Positions 11,314-23,930 of a DNA stretch of 64,000 bases are shown here, piece after piece; the stretch's first letter is position 1; each line of letters opens with the position of its first letter. The translations under genes were made by a program, and so were the position numbers. The notes beneath the pieces were generated by a model. It was not told the origin of the DNA and did no database searches. It saw nothing but the letters and a program-made list of their open reading frames with translations. The stretch is taken from assembly GCA_030248195.1 (NCBI GenBank), contig JASAND010000804.1, positions 1-64,000 of the forward strand, in the 5' to 3' direction. The DNA is from Trissonchulus latispiculum. Its lineage: Eukaryota; Nematoda; Enoplea; Enoplida; Ironidae.

Positions 11314-11692
11314 TGTGGAAATTTCCTTGTTTGCAGGTTTGAACTTCGGAACGAATTTGCAAATTAGAAATTCAGCATTTTCGTAATATGAAAATTAGTT
11401 ATGACAATATTTAAGGGAGGGAATTTTCGTCATGTTCGGTCACTTTCGATTGAACCCAAAATCATCATCAAAATTGGAGAAGCCACGCCCAGGATCAAGG
11501 TTAGAGGTTGGTTGAAAGCGTGGGGGTAGTTTAATTTAAAATTGTAATTGTACACGGTCATTTTGTGTTTTCTTTGTACAAAATTGTTGTCTTTGAAATA
11601 AATTCAGTTTGGTCTTACTTTGAGCCTTAGCTTCAAATTACACACTCAGCACGAACTTGCAATCTCTTACTTCTTTGACTAAATTCTCATAA
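11314..11692 (+). repeat. 5' long terminal repeat
   Basis: Starts with TGTGGAAATTTCC and is repeated in direct orientation at 14177-14557 with few differences. It contains AATAAA near 11597, a plausible poly(A) signal. It is followed by TGGCGACCGTGT at 11695-11706, which looks like the primer-binding site of a Ty3-type element. Confidence 0.85.
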
Positions 11693-12220
11693 AAGTGGCG
11701 ACCGTGTACATATGAGTAGATGTTAAAGTTTTGTTCTTTTTATGAGGGTCAATCAACTTCTAATCTTGGGTGCCTGACTTGACCAGTTGACCTATCTTCA
11801 AGTCAGCTGATCAAATTAAGATTTTCCATTTTAAAAGAGGGGTAATTCCTCCCCCATTTTTCCTGCTGCGCCTCAGCGCAGCAGGTCTCTTAAAGTTGCT
11901 CCGGTGGCAAATTTTGTATATCCCGCACGCAAACTAACAGTCAAAGCATAAAAGCGTGTAATACACAGTTGAAGATAGGTTGAGCATCTTTAGCATGTGG
12001 ATTTTTCAATGTCATCAAAAGATTTGATTAAAAGAAGAACAACCGGTTTTAATGCTGCATGTGGGCTTTATTGAAAGTGAAAACAAGAACGTTGAATATT
12101 ATCCAATTCGGATTGGTGAACAAGTTTTACTTGATTTACTAACATTGAGTTTTGCACGTAATCTTTGATGGTGCACAGACGTCTCTTGCAGCTCAGATTT
12201 AGCGCAAGTATGTATGCTAT

Positions 12221-12616
12221 AAGAGTACATAATAACTAAGAGTGTGACAAGCGTCCCACTCTTAGTTATTAGGCTGCAGACATCATCTGCACAATAACGG
12301 CCTACCCCCCCACAACTGTGTACCTGGTGACCCCCCCACAACTGAGTACCAGGTACACAATTGTGTAGCAGCAATCGTTTGTATGTTTACATGTTGAAGC
12401 TCAAAAGTGGCCAGCTGCTGATAGAATGTTTTTTGCTTCAACATGTAAACATACAAGCGAGTGCTGCTACACAATTGTGTACCTGGTACTCAGTTGTGGG
12501 GGGTTCACCAGGTACTCAGTTGTGGGGGGGGTAGGCCGTTATTGTGCAGATGATGTTTTCTGCTTGATAACTAAGAGTGTGACGCTTGTCACACTCTTAG
12601 TTATTATGTACTCTTG
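12221..12616. mobile_element. CAAGAG-type foldback MITE with hairpin ends
   Basis: The right end is GTACTCTTG. The left end AAGAGTACATAATAAC appears to have lost its first C. ATGCTAT flanks both sides (12214-12220, 12617-12623). Each end contains its own hairpin (TAACTAAGAGTGTGAC and its complement), and the two halves are inverted copies of each other meeting near 12415. It is related to 27968-28309. Confidence 0.88.
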
Positions 12617-13009
12617 ATGCTATAGATAAGACTACTATTAAATACCAATATGTTTTTTCAACGTCTACAATCACTTTGGAGCACACCAATCGTCGAAATT
12701 ATAAAGCTCTGTTATTGTTAGCGCAATACAGTGCACTGTACACATCTTAAGAAAACGGTTCCTGTACTCAACAATACCCTCATCTATCTGTTTTTGCGTC
12801 ATTGCGACAATTGCTTGCACTTACCGTCTACAGAAAACTCATCCTAGACCCTATTTTGGCTGCGCAGCAGGCCTACAATTTCCTAAAGTGCAACAGAAGA
12901 CATTAAGCTTTTGCAGACAATCTTGCTTGTTTGTTCTTAAAATAATTCAAATTTGCTGCACCTTCAAAAATTCTTTTGCACATTGCGCTTTGCCTTTGTT
13001 TTATTTTCA

Positions 13010-13890
13010 GTTGATTCTGGAAGTGTTCCAGGATGGAATCTGCTGGTTCAGCCGGTGACGTTCAAACCGTCGCTGGATGACCCTGAAGCTTCTATCGGCC
13101 GAAGACGTCTTTGGGAATTCGGTCTTGGCTTTGGAGGTCACCGCCTGTTCCAGCAGATTCCCATTAATCAGGTTGTAAACGTTTCGTTTTTTGCATTTGA
13201 TTTGAAACTAAATCTATTATTTGAATTTTTATTATTTGAATATTCACAAAGTTTTCTAATGATAGGGAACTGTCAGTGATCCCTATCCCAGGATCAGGAT
13301 TCCTGGGGTTCGGATTTCTGCCTGTTTCCCCTCTTCAAATTATTGAGTAGGAACAGCTTAGTATTTCGCGGGTTCCTTTTGTTTACTATGATTGCTAACT
13401 TTGTCATTTGGTACTTATATGTTTGTTTTAATGTGTTGCAGTTCCTTCCCATCCCTCCTGTAGGTCAGCGCGTCCCTCTTGTCGTTGGATGACCCAGATG
13501 GATATCGATGGTGTCATTGGTCTTGGGTGACGCCGCGTTATGCTGTGCGTGGTTCCGATCCTTGGGCCCATGGTTTCGTCCGGTTTGGTGCCTTATTGCA
13601 ATGACCAGGTGGCTCTAGCCTGTTTGGTGGGCGGCCAACTGGTATAGAAATGGGCTTTTGGTCAGGCACGTGGTCCTTTGATGAAGGCGGAGTTGGTGAT
13701 ACGGGACCATGTTTGGTTCAGGAAACTGGACTAGTGAGTCATGGTTGAGTGGTTAGGATCCTGGTGGATTTTGGCTGCAGGTTGATAGGTGCGGTGGTTG
13801 GTCGACGAAACCGGATTAGCTGGGTCCTACGTGGCACCGATCCTGTGGCCCTTCGTTCTGTCGGTTTGGATCCCTGATTCTTGGTGGCTT
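13010..13890 (+). other. GC-rich coding-like block of unknown origin
   Basis: Base composition is clearly different from the surroundings. An open stretch around 13014-13165 reads WNLLVQPVTFKPSLDD and RRRLWEFGLGFGG, preceded by a pyrimidine-rich CAG that could be an acceptor. Phrases such as GATCC-TTGG and TCGGTTTGG recur within the block, suggesting an internal duplication. I do not recognise the protein. It is either captured host sequence or a degraded retroelement ORF. Confidence 0.35.
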
Positions 13891-13903
13891 CCGTATTGCT
13901 CTA

Positions 13904-13906
<3 letters not shown>

Positions 13907-13962
<56 letters not shown>
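13907..13962. repeat. (TA)n microsatellite
   Basis: About 56 bp of nearly pure TA dinucleotides. Confidence 0.95.
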
Positions 13963-14176
13963 GTCTTGTGTGTATTTCTGCTTTATCCAGGCAGGTGACC
14001 GGTAGTGGGTCCGTGTGTGTTGTTGTGGCACCTAGCCTGTGTCAGTCTCTAGGGAGGTTCTCTAGTAAAGTCTTATGGTTTTTTCAAAATTTCTCACACG
14101 CGTGTTATCGTACTAGTACGTAAGCTAATTTTGTGGACCGCGGCGACGGCGCGCGCTTTCAAAAGACGGGGTATTT

Positions 14177-14557
14177 TGTGGAACTTTCCTTGTTTGCAAG
14201 TTTGAACTTCGGAACGAATATGCAAATTAGAAATTCGGCATTTCCGTAATATGCAAATTAGTTATGACAATATTTAAGGGAGGGAATTTCAGTCAATTTC
14301 GGTCACTTTCGATTGAACCAAAAATCATCACCAAAATTGGAGAAGCCACGCCCAGGATCAAGGTTAGAGATTGGTTGAAAGCGTTGGGGTAGTTCAATTT
14401 AAAATTGTAATTGTACACGGTCATTTTGTGTTTTCCTTGTACAAGATTGTTGTCTTTGAAATAAATTCAGTTTGGTTTTACTTTGATCCTTAACTTCAAA
14501 ATCACACACTCAGCACGAACTTGCAATCTCTTACTTCTTTTGCCAAATTCTCATACA
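14177..14557 (+). repeat. 3' long terminal repeat
   Basis: Direct copy of 11314-11692, starting TGTGGAACTTTCC and ending near TCTCATACA, with the same AATAAA. The small divergence between the two LTRs means the insertion is not ancient. Confidence 0.85.
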
Positions 14558-14839
14558 AAGAACGTGAACTTGATTTGCAAAAATTGGCCTCAGTTGGCTG
14601 CTGCATCTCGTGCTCGCTCATAAGCAAATTGCACACAGTTACCTACGGAGAACTGAACCGAACAACTCAAAGTTATAACTTGATATGCACGACATATGTG
14701 GCTAGCTTATGAGTGAAATTCGTCGCCTAAGACTTTTTCATGATGGACCCCCTCTTAAATTACATTATTTTGTCTTAATAATGACAAATGAAAGCAACGA
14801 CAAGAAAATTCTGACACTACAAAAATTGGTAAGGTTTGA

Positions 14840-15150
14840 AATAGCGTAGTCCCCGGGTAGTGCAGCGGGCTTCGGTCCCTGGGCCGGGCCTGGCCGGGCT
14901 TTGCTGAAAGCCCGGCCGGCTACCGGGCTCGATTTTAGACGCCGGGTCTACCGGGCCTGCCGGGCTCACCGGGCCAGCCGGGCTCATCGTGCCTGCCGGG
15001 CTCAGTTTGCGAGTCTGAGATTGCAGCGGACCGTGCTTGGAGCTGGGCCTATCAGCGGGCACGAAGATTTAAAGCCGGGCCAAGGAGCGGGCCCGAGTTT
15101 TAGGCCGGGTCTGGTAGCGGGCTCCGGGCCAGGCCCAGGGCCGGCTCGAT
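14840..15150. repeat. CCGGGC-rich array, probably a transposon arm
   Basis: About 300 bp dense in CCGGGCC, GCCGGGCT and AGCGGGC words in an AT-rich setting. The style matches subterminal arrays of the hAT-like elements here, but no terminal inverted repeat or duplication was found. Both flanks (14558-14839 and 15151-15567) show no gene. Confidence 0.4.
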
Positions 15151-15567
15151 CAATTTCTTATCAGAACAATCCAAGTTTGAAAGACAATCTGTCAGTTTCA
15201 GTTTAAGTAAAATAATTTTCAGCACATATACGCTTTTGATAACTGGTTTTGCTGAAATTAAAAATGAATGTGATTTATTACTCAATCGGCATCTAAACTT
15301 CGCAAACTTCAAAACATCAACAAAAACCATGAACATTTAGTTTTTTATCATTTCGCGAGAATGCGAAGCCTTTATAGGATATCTTTTGGTCATTGAAAAC
15401 TACACTGCCATAAAATTGACGGTTTATAACGCAAGAAAAATTATGAAGCAAAGTGATAGAATATGCTCAACCAGCTCAACTCACAAAGACCAGCAGTGAA
15501 ATCATACTCGGCATCGACTGGGTCAAAACCAGTAGTGAACGAAATCCGACAGAAAGAAGGCTGACAG

Positions 15568-17400
15568 TAGAGATGAGCATTTCGGGCCGGTCCGAGAAAT
15601 TTTTTAACTGTGGGCTGGAGCGGGCCGAAATGGGCCGGATCAACTCTGGAAAATGTTGTAAAATCATTGAAATTAGCTACACATTTACTGATTCTGGTTA
15701 TTTTATGGCAGAGTTTAACATTTCGTAGCATAATTTTGCCTCTCCATCTTGCATTAACCCTTTAAAGGTCACATTTAGTCGGAGGAAAAAAATATTTCCA
15801 AAGTGGCGGTGGGGGCTCTATTTATATTGTGGTGTTTTGGTGGCGCGGGGGGGGGGGCAACTATCTCCCGGGTCGGGGGACCATTTTAAATTAAATAAGC
15901 GAAAAAAGGGGTGACTTGCGCAAATCTGGGGGGAAAATGTGGGGTGTGGTGGGGGAGGAGAACAACAAATAAGGAGGGGGGGTGAAAGGGCAAAAAAAAG
16001 ATGAATTGGGTGAGGGTTTGTGGGCTCACAAAAATTTGTTATTAAATATTTGGGCGGGGGTGAGGGTAGGGGGCCCGCCGAGGTTTTTAAATTACAGTTA
16101 AATTAGTGATTTTTATGTGTTTGTGTTGTGCGCGTGGTAACTGCTGTTATACTTTACATGTTACCACGCACTGTAATAATCGTAAAAATGTGACGACTTA
16201 CCGACGGTGAAGTAAACATCAACGAATTCTCAAAGCTTTTTGTGCAAATTTCATCAATCAAAATAAAATAAAAGAAGATCTTTGCCGCTGTTAAAATTCT
16301 TTTCATGAACACTGATTTAAATTAACTTTCATTGACATCTGCTCGTTATATTTGTGTAGTAAAATAAGTTTCTCATAAAAATTGATTATAGTCAATTCAT
16401 TCTTCTCAGCAAATTTGTTACGATAGAAGTGCTTGAATCGATTTCTAAAATTATACAACAAAACATGAACGATAGGGGCCTTATTTCGTGTAACTTTAAA
16501 TTAGTATTTATCGTTCAAGGTGTTTTAACAAGCGACAGTCAGCCACCGCCCGGATCCGGTCATACACTGCTGGCCTTGCAGGCCAACAGTCGACCGAAGT
16601 GAGATGGCTCTGGTAGTCGGCCACAGGTTAGATTTACCCAACTGCTCAGTTGCTGGAGCTCCGTCATGAAACCGGGTAATTAAAAATTGGGTGGTTCCTC
16701 CGAAATTGACTCTTATGACTCCAAATTTACATACAGAATGACTGGTTGAAAACTGAAAAGCTGAATTTAAACACAAATTAAGGTTGCGAATGATTGCTTT
16801 GCTTCTATGTGAGTTGTAACAACCATTTCAAACAAGAAGTAATGAATTAATTAAAATTTTATTTAGAAATTTGTTCTGAGTGAAACCAATATAGCACTAC
16901 CGTGAGTGGTCATCATATCTTGTGAGATATGACAAGAAAAATAGCACAAGGAAAAAGTGTACGAGTGGCAGAATTTTTTCATGCATATGCACAAATACAA
17001 CAATGAGTGGTGTACCCACATGAATTTTTCTAGCCCGCTTATCCCTCTCTCTTGCTGTCATTATCATGCTACAAGTTATCAGTTTTCTACCTTGCGGAAT
17101 GCTCGTCGATAATCTCTCTCTATTTTATCAAGATTGGTGCATTTCATAGCAGACTGCCATATTTCAACCAATCATAGTCTTGTTTATTGTTTGCTGAAAG
17201 GTGATTGGTTGTGACAACAGGCGGAGCGTAGCGCAGCCTTTTAAAGTTGCATATCTCAGGAGATATAGAAACCCATAAAGGGTTAAAGCCTTTGAAATAA
17301 TATTGTTAGTCAAATTTTGGAATTTTTCTTTTGGCGGGAAATTTTGAGCCGAACTTTGGAACGGGCCGGGCCGAAAAAATCCGGCCCGTGCTCATCTCTA
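15568..17400. mobile_element. hAT-like MITE with CGGGCC arrays, duplication GCTGACAG
   Basis: Ends are TAGAGATGAGCATTTCGGGC and inverted TAGAGATGAGCACGGGCC. GCTGACAG flanks both sides (15560-15567, 17401-17408), a perfect 8-bp duplication. The TIR resembles the Ac/hAT consensus (YAGRGATG). The 1.8-kb interior includes G-rich tracts at 15840-16080 but no transposase. Confidence 0.93.
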
Positions 17401-17408
17401 GCTGACAG

Positions 17409-17932
17409 TTTGCATGCGGACTTCATATTGTGTTCCAGAGATTAGAACTGGCGGAATTTGAAGGTTGGATGTTAGAGCTGATCTGAACCCACAGTTTACT
17501 GATCCAAATAAAGACAAGCTGTAACGCAGACAACCTCAGTAAAGAAAAACCGCAATAATGGCTGTAGAAACGTGCTTTCAAATTTCAATAGAAACGTGAA
17601 ACACAAATTTAACGTTTAAGTACATCAACTGCGCGCACTGCACTGAAATAGGCGAATAAAGCAGTCACTCATCAAGTTCTGTTGCTGCCATTACTGTAAA
17701 CTGTAAAAGAAGGAACCGGTTTCTTCGTTCAAGGTGATCTTCTGCTGAGTCTTTACAATTTTAAACTGAATTATTTCCTTCCATAACTATGTAACAGTTT
17801 TCGCACAACTATATAGGTTTACTCTGTTCTGTTGTAGTAATGACCTTCACCTCATTTATTCGCAATGGAAAGAGATCGAACTGAGTCCAAAAACTATACA
17901 ATTGTTATGTTGTTGAGATCTGTTCTGTTCGA

Positions 17933-17935
<3 letters not shown>
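17409..17935. other. Unassigned intergenic stretch
   Basis: No coding signal or repeat structure recognised before the TA microsatellite. Confidence 0.35.

Positions 17936-18018
<83 letters not shown>
17936..18018. repeat. (TA)n microsatellite
   Basis: About 83 bp of uninterrupted TA dinucleotides. ORFs of alternating Tyr-Ile across it are artefacts. Confidence 0.97.
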
Positions 18019-18020
<2 letters not shown>

Positions 18021-18150
18021 ATGAAAACTGCAATTTGCACGGAAAACAACCGTGCAAATTGTATTTTGCACAATTTCATCATGCAAATTACAATTTGCAC
18101 GATTTTCCCGTGCAAATTACAATTTGCACGGGAACACAATTTGCACGTTA
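18021..18150. repeat. Cluster of GTGCAAATTGTAATTTGCAC palindromes
   Basis: Four or more copies of CGTGCAAATT paired with AATTTGCACG, forming short palindromes directly beside the TA microsatellite. The same words occur at 683-775. Confidence 0.6.
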
Positions 18151-18167
18151 CATACATATATTTTCCC

Positions 18168-19790
18168 TCGTACTTCCTCCCACCTCTGAAGCATAGATTT
18201 GGAGTCGGTGCAAATTCTGACTTCCGGAAGAGAATGGCCATGGTGCCGGAGACGGCCGTAAATCTATTCCAGACCGCTGTTGACAGAAGTTTCTTCAGCG
18301 CGCAGACTGAAGCAGATACTTCCGGCAGGGGATTAAATGGTGGTAATGATGGCACCTTGATTATCCGATATTACGACGCCGGCTCCACCCTTCTGATTAG
18401 ATTCTTCCACGGCGCCATCGGTCCAGAGAACGACGTCAGCGCTGGCAAAAGCGCTCAGAAAGGCAAGGGCTGCAGTCTTCAGCTCAAGTGGAGTCAGTTC
18501 ATCTTTCCGTCTTCCCGGAGACATCGCCCCCAAAGTGGCAAAGCAGGTTATACTTGGCGGGATCATACTCGGAGCAACTGCTGGGAGGCAGAGGTTCTCT
18601 CACCCTGTTGGCCAGTCCAACAGAGGCGGATGACTTCCCACCCCTTTCCACTTCAAGAATCCTGAGATGGTAGTCGTTGTTGTATATGCCGTTCACTGAT
18701 TGCACGTCGGGGGTTGTCCGCAGGGAGGCGGAGACTCCTCTCGTATCCAATGGCCACTAGTTCCTCTGCCCGAAGAGAGAACGGAAGCAGGTTCGCCTCC
18801 ATTCTAGCATATTCCACAGGGGTTCCAGGCAGGTACCCGGTTATTTTCCTCACCGCCTGATTTTGGATGACTTCCAGACGGCTGGCGCTGGTAGACGAGA
18901 TAGAAGGGTACCATGTCGAAGCAGCATTACTTCATGAGGGATCTGATGTAGGAAGTGAAGATCAGACTCAGATCTTCCTTAGATGGTCCCCAGGTGCGGC
19001 GCTGAGAACGGAGATGCGTGCAGCTGTCCTGGCCTTGATGGAGGTAAAAAGCAGGGCGAAGCAGAGCTTCCAGTCAAACTTTACGCCAAGGAACGTAGGA
19101 TTAGGATCGTAAGGTATGTCATGGCCATTGATTCTGAGCTGTGGTCTATGGCTAGCCTGACGGTTGGGGTGGTGAGAATGCAGGCTTGGCGTTTTTCTGC
19201 ATTGATTGACAAACCCCACTTTACAGCCCAGTTGCCAATTCTGTCCAGAGCAGTCTGAAGCTTGGACTCAGCAGAGATGACGTCCGGGTCGGATGCCCAG
19301 ATGGCCAGGTCATCTGCGTAAATGCTTCCCTCCACTCCCTCAGGTAGATCGTTCAGGATGTCGTTGATGAAAATGATGAAGAGGAGTGGAGAGAGCACCG
19401 AGGAACTCCGTGGTGGAAGATCTTCCATTTACTGAGGGCTCCGTTGTAATAAACCCGGGCCCATCTGCCTGTAAGGAAGGCTTTGATCCATTGGATACAG
19501 CAAACTGGCAGATTGAATTCCAGGAATTTCTTGATAAGAGCATCCGTATGTACGGTGTCGAAGGCCCGTGAGAAATCAATTAGGGCGAGGGCTGTTCTTT
19601 TGGCCGGGGGCTTCCTCTGGAAACCGTCTCCTCGAGATCATAGGTCATCTCCTCCAATGTCAGCCACGGAGCAACACTTCCGGTGTTGGAGAGGGACCCT
19701 CCAAACCCGGGGCGGGTTATATATGACAGTATAGAATAAGGCGATTCTCCTATTGTTAAGGAGTTTCGGCCAGGGCTCAATTTTTTAACT
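18168..19790 (-). pseudogene. Non-LTR retrotransposon fragment: RT, connector, RNase H
   Basis: Read on the minus strand from 19790 down. RT motif A appears as ALALIDFSRAFDTVH, then a region with a frameshift at the PxGSVLSPLLF motif, then motif C as YADDLAIW. A connector with FLGVKFDWK and ANLLPFSLRAEELVA follows, then the start of RNase H (VLWTDGAVEESNQKGGAGVV) and a later Asp motif (RICTDSKSM) near 18190. Several frameshifts and stops separate these blocks. Endonuclease and both ends are missing. It belongs to the same broad RNase H-containing clade as 39165-44240 but is clearly a different, more divergent family. Confidence 0.88.
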
Positions 19791-20480
19791 TGGATTTACT
19801 TTTTCACTTAGAACTCTAGTTTTCTCGCTCTACACTTTTTTCCAGCTGAAGTCGTGCATAATTTTCAGCGTGTAGTTCTAGAACTTCATCTTTTGTTCTG
19901 CCTGGAGGCAGAACTATATACACGGAAAATGGATAGGAATTGCACACTAAAACGATTCTCAATTCAAGTTTTCTCTATCTTCAACATTGGTCTCGTATAC
20001 TGTTGAGCTTTTTTTCAACCAAAGGGGGCCTGGTACACATGTAGTAATGGCGAATCTACACACTTTGGATTAATTTTAATTCACAATTTTTGTGTTGTGG
20101 TAATCCATATTATACTTCTCGTTGTTGTTATTATATTTTATTGCCTGTTTAGTACCATCCTCCCCCTTTGAGCCAAAATCAGTATTTCACGGATATGTTT
20201 ATTGCCCCCCTTAAACCTCAAACTTCTGAAAACAGTTTTGAAGAGTATCTATGTAGTATCTAGTATTTATGCAAATGAGATCTGCAAATTTTGTGAACAT
20301 TTGACAAGCAGCCGGCTAGCAGACTGGACTGGCAGACCATGCTTTTATACTTTTAATATTCTTATGGCTATGGCTGTCTGAAGCAGAGAGGAGAATGTTT
20401 GCCTCAACATAATCATCACCTTATGCCATGACATTAAATTACCATGTAATGTTTCAATAGCTGAAAACTAAATTAGTTAG
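19791..20480. other. Unassigned AT-rich stretch
   Basis: No coding signal, tandem repeat or inverted terminal repeat recognised. Confidence 0.35.
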
Positions 20481-20488
20481 GTACCCAG

Positions 20489-22776
20489 TAGTGATGTGGA
20501 TCGGATCGGTTCGGCAGGGCAGCTATAAATTCAACCAATCCGATCCAGCAAAATTATTCGTCGATCCGATCCGGGTCCTGGATCCGATCCGATTCGGCGA
20601 TCCGAGATGATTTATTAAAATAGCTAAATGGAACTAGATTTAAAGGGTTTTTGCCTTTCCAAACAAATCTTACACACTAGTTTCACTAAAATTCCTTCAT
20701 TTTATTCCTTCACTAAAGCGCAATTGTGTAAAATTATATAGATTAAGCAAAAGAAGTAAAATTACTCAAAATAGTGAGGCAGATGATGATCGCGGACTGC
20801 CTGCCTACTAATATACAAATTTAACATTAACAATTTAAGATAATATAAATTTAACATACCAGTTAAAACTGAAATTTTGATATTTAATTCCAATTTGAAG
20901 AAAAATTTGTTAAGTTGATGTTCCAGACACCGAAATTGAAGTTGTAATTTTTTGGATCGCCGATCAAATTAACATTTTTCCTCGGAAACTGAATCTGGAG
21001 CTTGTACAGAGAAAACAGACAAAAAGTTTTTAAAAACATTGCGGGAAGTAAATTTTGTATGAACACTGAGTTTGACTCCTTCGGGTTTTGGAATAAAGCC
21101 ATAGAGTTCAACTACAAAACTTCAATCCTAAATTCTGACAACAGGAAGCAACATTAATTACAGAGAGTTATGTATTAATCCATTTATTAATTCATTTTTC
21201 ATTACTACTTAGCAGAGATGAAACCGGGTCACTATTTACTGACCCGGTGACCCGGTGACCCGGTCGACCCCTGACCCGGTGACCCGGTGACCCGGTGACC
21301 CGGTATTTTTGAAAATTCAGGTTTAAGCTTGCAAAAAATTAAAAATACTTTATTGGGGTGCGGTGAGTGTTTTTTACCATTGTGGACATTTTTGGCGACT
21401 AAAATATTAAGTTGGGCAAAAGTTTTGCTTTCCTTAAAGTAGTAGCATTGATAAGAGAATATTGTAAGTAAGCCGGAAAAAAATCAAAACGATTAGCACG
21501 ATTTTGCACTCAATAATGTGAAGTAAACCACATACCTTTTTGAATAAAACAAATTGGACAAAATACTTTGCCAAAGTCATAACATCATCTAATTCTAATC
21601 ATATGGTTTAACATTAGCACTTTTCTGTTTTATCATTATATATTTTAGTAAAATATTTCATTTAGTTGTATGATTGAAGTTTCACTCAGCGGAAATTCTT
21701 TGGAAATATTTTTCGTATGGCTAAGAATTCAGAGAATATGAAATAAAATCAATCACAAATTGGTTCCTGAAGATATGTAGTAAGCAATAACAATTGCAAA
21801 AAAGGCAAGGTAAAATTCAGAATCTGTAAACCTTGTTTTGCTGAGATTTTCCTTCTTACCGAGACTTGAAACCCACAATCCGACTGTCTCCCTCCAAAAA
21901 TAATCGCAGCAGCGATAAATCACTTATATACAGTAGATGGAGATGGAGCATGGAGAATTTTAGATTTTAAAGATTTCAAACCTCAGGGCCCATGCAACAG
22001 TTTTCATTTTCTAGTTAAGATTCAACGCAATCATTGTAGTTTCAAACCTAGATCTAAGCTTGACAGGGCATTACAAATATTATGAGGACACTACTACAGC
22101 GACAAGCATTTAAAACAACTACACGATTAAGTTAAGAATATTTCTATTGCTAGTTTTTGAGTAATTGTTGAAGTTTTCAGTTGACAAAAAATTGTAAAAC
22201 TTTGAAAAATGTCCTATAACACCAAAAAATTCCTCCAATCAAAAATACCGGGTCAAGACCGGGTCAGAGCTCCTGACCCGGTGACCCGGTGACCCGGTCC
22301 ATATAGTGACCCGAACTGACCCGGTGACCCGGTGACCCGGTGACCCGGTTTCATCTCTGCTACTTAGCAGCATACTATGTAACAGCGGGTGCTGCTTCTG
22401 CACCATTAACGCCAGATGGCAGATCCATTGCATAAAATTATATAGTGTGTAAAAATATTAGATTTATATAATAAGTCGTTACCTACTGAATGCTAAGCAT
22501 GAGAGACTCAAAACCAAAATAAAGTTTGGTTGGTAGAAGGAAAATATTGGACTAATAAGGTAAGCACCAAACAGTGCAGTATATAATCGAAGTTAAGTTC
22601 AGTCACAAATATGCGTTGGGTACGGTTTAATTTTATGTGATGTTGGGTATCAAGTCGGATCGCCGATCCGCCTGACTCAAGCAATCCGATCCGGATCGAT
22701 CCAGCAGGTCTACCGATCCGATCCGACCTCCGGATCGCGGATCGGATCGATTTTGCCGATCCGATCCACATCACTA
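20489..22776. mobile_element. hAT-like element with GGATCGGATC arrays
   Basis: Ends TAGTGATGTGGATCGGATCG are present in inverted orientation on both sides. Flanks GTACCCAG (20481-20488) and GTACCTAG (22777-22784) match at 7 of 8. Subterminal arrays are built from GATCCGATCC. A second hAT-like element (21213-22359) is inserted inside, so about half of the 2.3-kb length is younger. No transposase. Confidence 0.9.
21213..22359. mobile_element. hAT-like MITE with GACCCGGT arrays, duplication CTACTTAG
   Basis: Ends are CAGAGATGAAACCGGGTCA (left) and its inverted match at the right. CTACTTAG occurs at 21205-21212 and 22360-22367, a perfect 8-bp duplication. Both arms carry GGTGACCC units repeated in tandem at about 8-9 bp spacing. 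It is nested within 20489-22776. Confidence 0.95.
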
Positions 22777-22997
22777 GTACCTAGCCGGCCAGTACTGATA
22801 TACTCTACATAGAAAGCTACCTCAGACGATAGAAATGCAAATTATATGATTCACAGTAGTTAAATTCAGATGTACATATTATTACTGACTTATTAAAAAA
22901 TAGCAGTTTAATACTGGAACGTCACTGATGTATAGTACTGCAGATTTGGGAAAATTAATTTAGAAACTGCTTTCGACCAAAACTACAACTATATATA

Positions 22998-23762
22998 CAA
23001 GTAGGAAAAATGCTCCTTGCAGTCGCATGAAAAATACAATATGAGCCAGAAGGACAGCATTCAATTCGGGAAAAGACAAGATTTAAAATGTATAATATGA
23101 GCCAGCATTTACTTATGTAAAGGACAAGATTTAAAAGTTTAATATGAGCAGCTCCCTTTCTCGGGCTCATATTGACGCCTTGGGAACGATGTTGTGTACG
23201 CAACTTAATCGATGCCAACGTATAAAATTAGAGTAAGTGTAAAAAATAGACATTGCTCAGAGCCGCCCCCCAGGAGCCTGCATAGAGTAACCTAACATGC
23301 TACTTAGACTATTGATAATATCACACTATTTACGTAATTACGTATTATATATTTACGCAACCATAATCTGGGGTATTTTTACACAACGCACTTTTCAGCA
23401 AGTCCTTTTTGTCATTGCAGCCAGCATATACCATTAGCTAGCTGTCATACCATTAGCTTCTGTCACAGATCTGGTGTATTCAATAAAGTATATATATGTC
23501 TGACTGAATGCTCTATCAGAATCATATGAGCAAAACACGACGAAGATAGAGAGAAACCACTCCCTGCGGGCTGTCCGTGCGGTGTCAATATGAGCCCAAG
23601 AAAGGGAGCTGCTCATATTAAACTTTTAAATCTTGTCCTTTACATAAGTAAATGCTGGCTCATATTATACATTTTATATCTTGTCTTTTCCCGAATTGAA
23701 TGCTGTCCTTCTGGCTCATATTGTATTTTTCATGCGACTGCAAGGAGCATTTTTCCTACTTG
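22998..23762. mobile_element. Inverted-repeat element, CAAGTAGG ends
   Basis: Arms of about 175 bp (22998-23175 and 23585-23762) are near-perfect inverted copies, each containing repeated ATATGAGCC/GGCTCATAT words. Ends are CAAGTAGGAAAAATGCTCC. No clear target duplication. A partial related end (CAAGTAACAAAAATGCTCC) lies at 52874. Confidence 0.8.
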
Positions 23763-23930
23763 TCCTATTTCATTTTTGGGAATGAGGGAATGTGTAATGT
23801 GTTAATATGGTTTATTGACCATAACATTAACGCATACTGTTAAACTAAATGCTACCCCAGCAACTTGAACCAGGAACTGGTTCACGGTTGAACCAGTTGA
23901 ACCAGACGAGATACGGCGTCGACAATATGC
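23763..23930. repeat. Flank of the 145-bp array with AACCAGTTGAACCAG words
   Basis: GAACCAGGAACTGGTTC and GTTGAACCAG blocks precede the tandem array. The same blocks recur at 24823-24868 and 24975-25022 in direct orientation. Confidence 0.6.

Larger units (their letters stand above)
11693..14176 (+). mobile_element. LTR retrotransposon internal region, non-autonomous or decayed
   Basis: About 2.5 kb lie between the two LTRs. I recognise no gag, protease, RT or integrase. It opens with a primer-binding-site-like TGGCGACCG and ends with a purine-rich AAAAGACGGGG before the 3' LTR. It contains a nested foldback MITE (12221-12616), a GC-rich coding-like block (about 13010-13890) and a TA microsatellite (13907-13962). 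No convincing target duplication flanks the LTR pair. Confidence 0.7.

Noticed and set aside
17856..18665. 266-residue plus-strand ORF containing a Tyr-Ile run
   Set aside because: It is stitched from the TA microsatellite, palindromic repeats and the antisense of an RNase H/RT relic.
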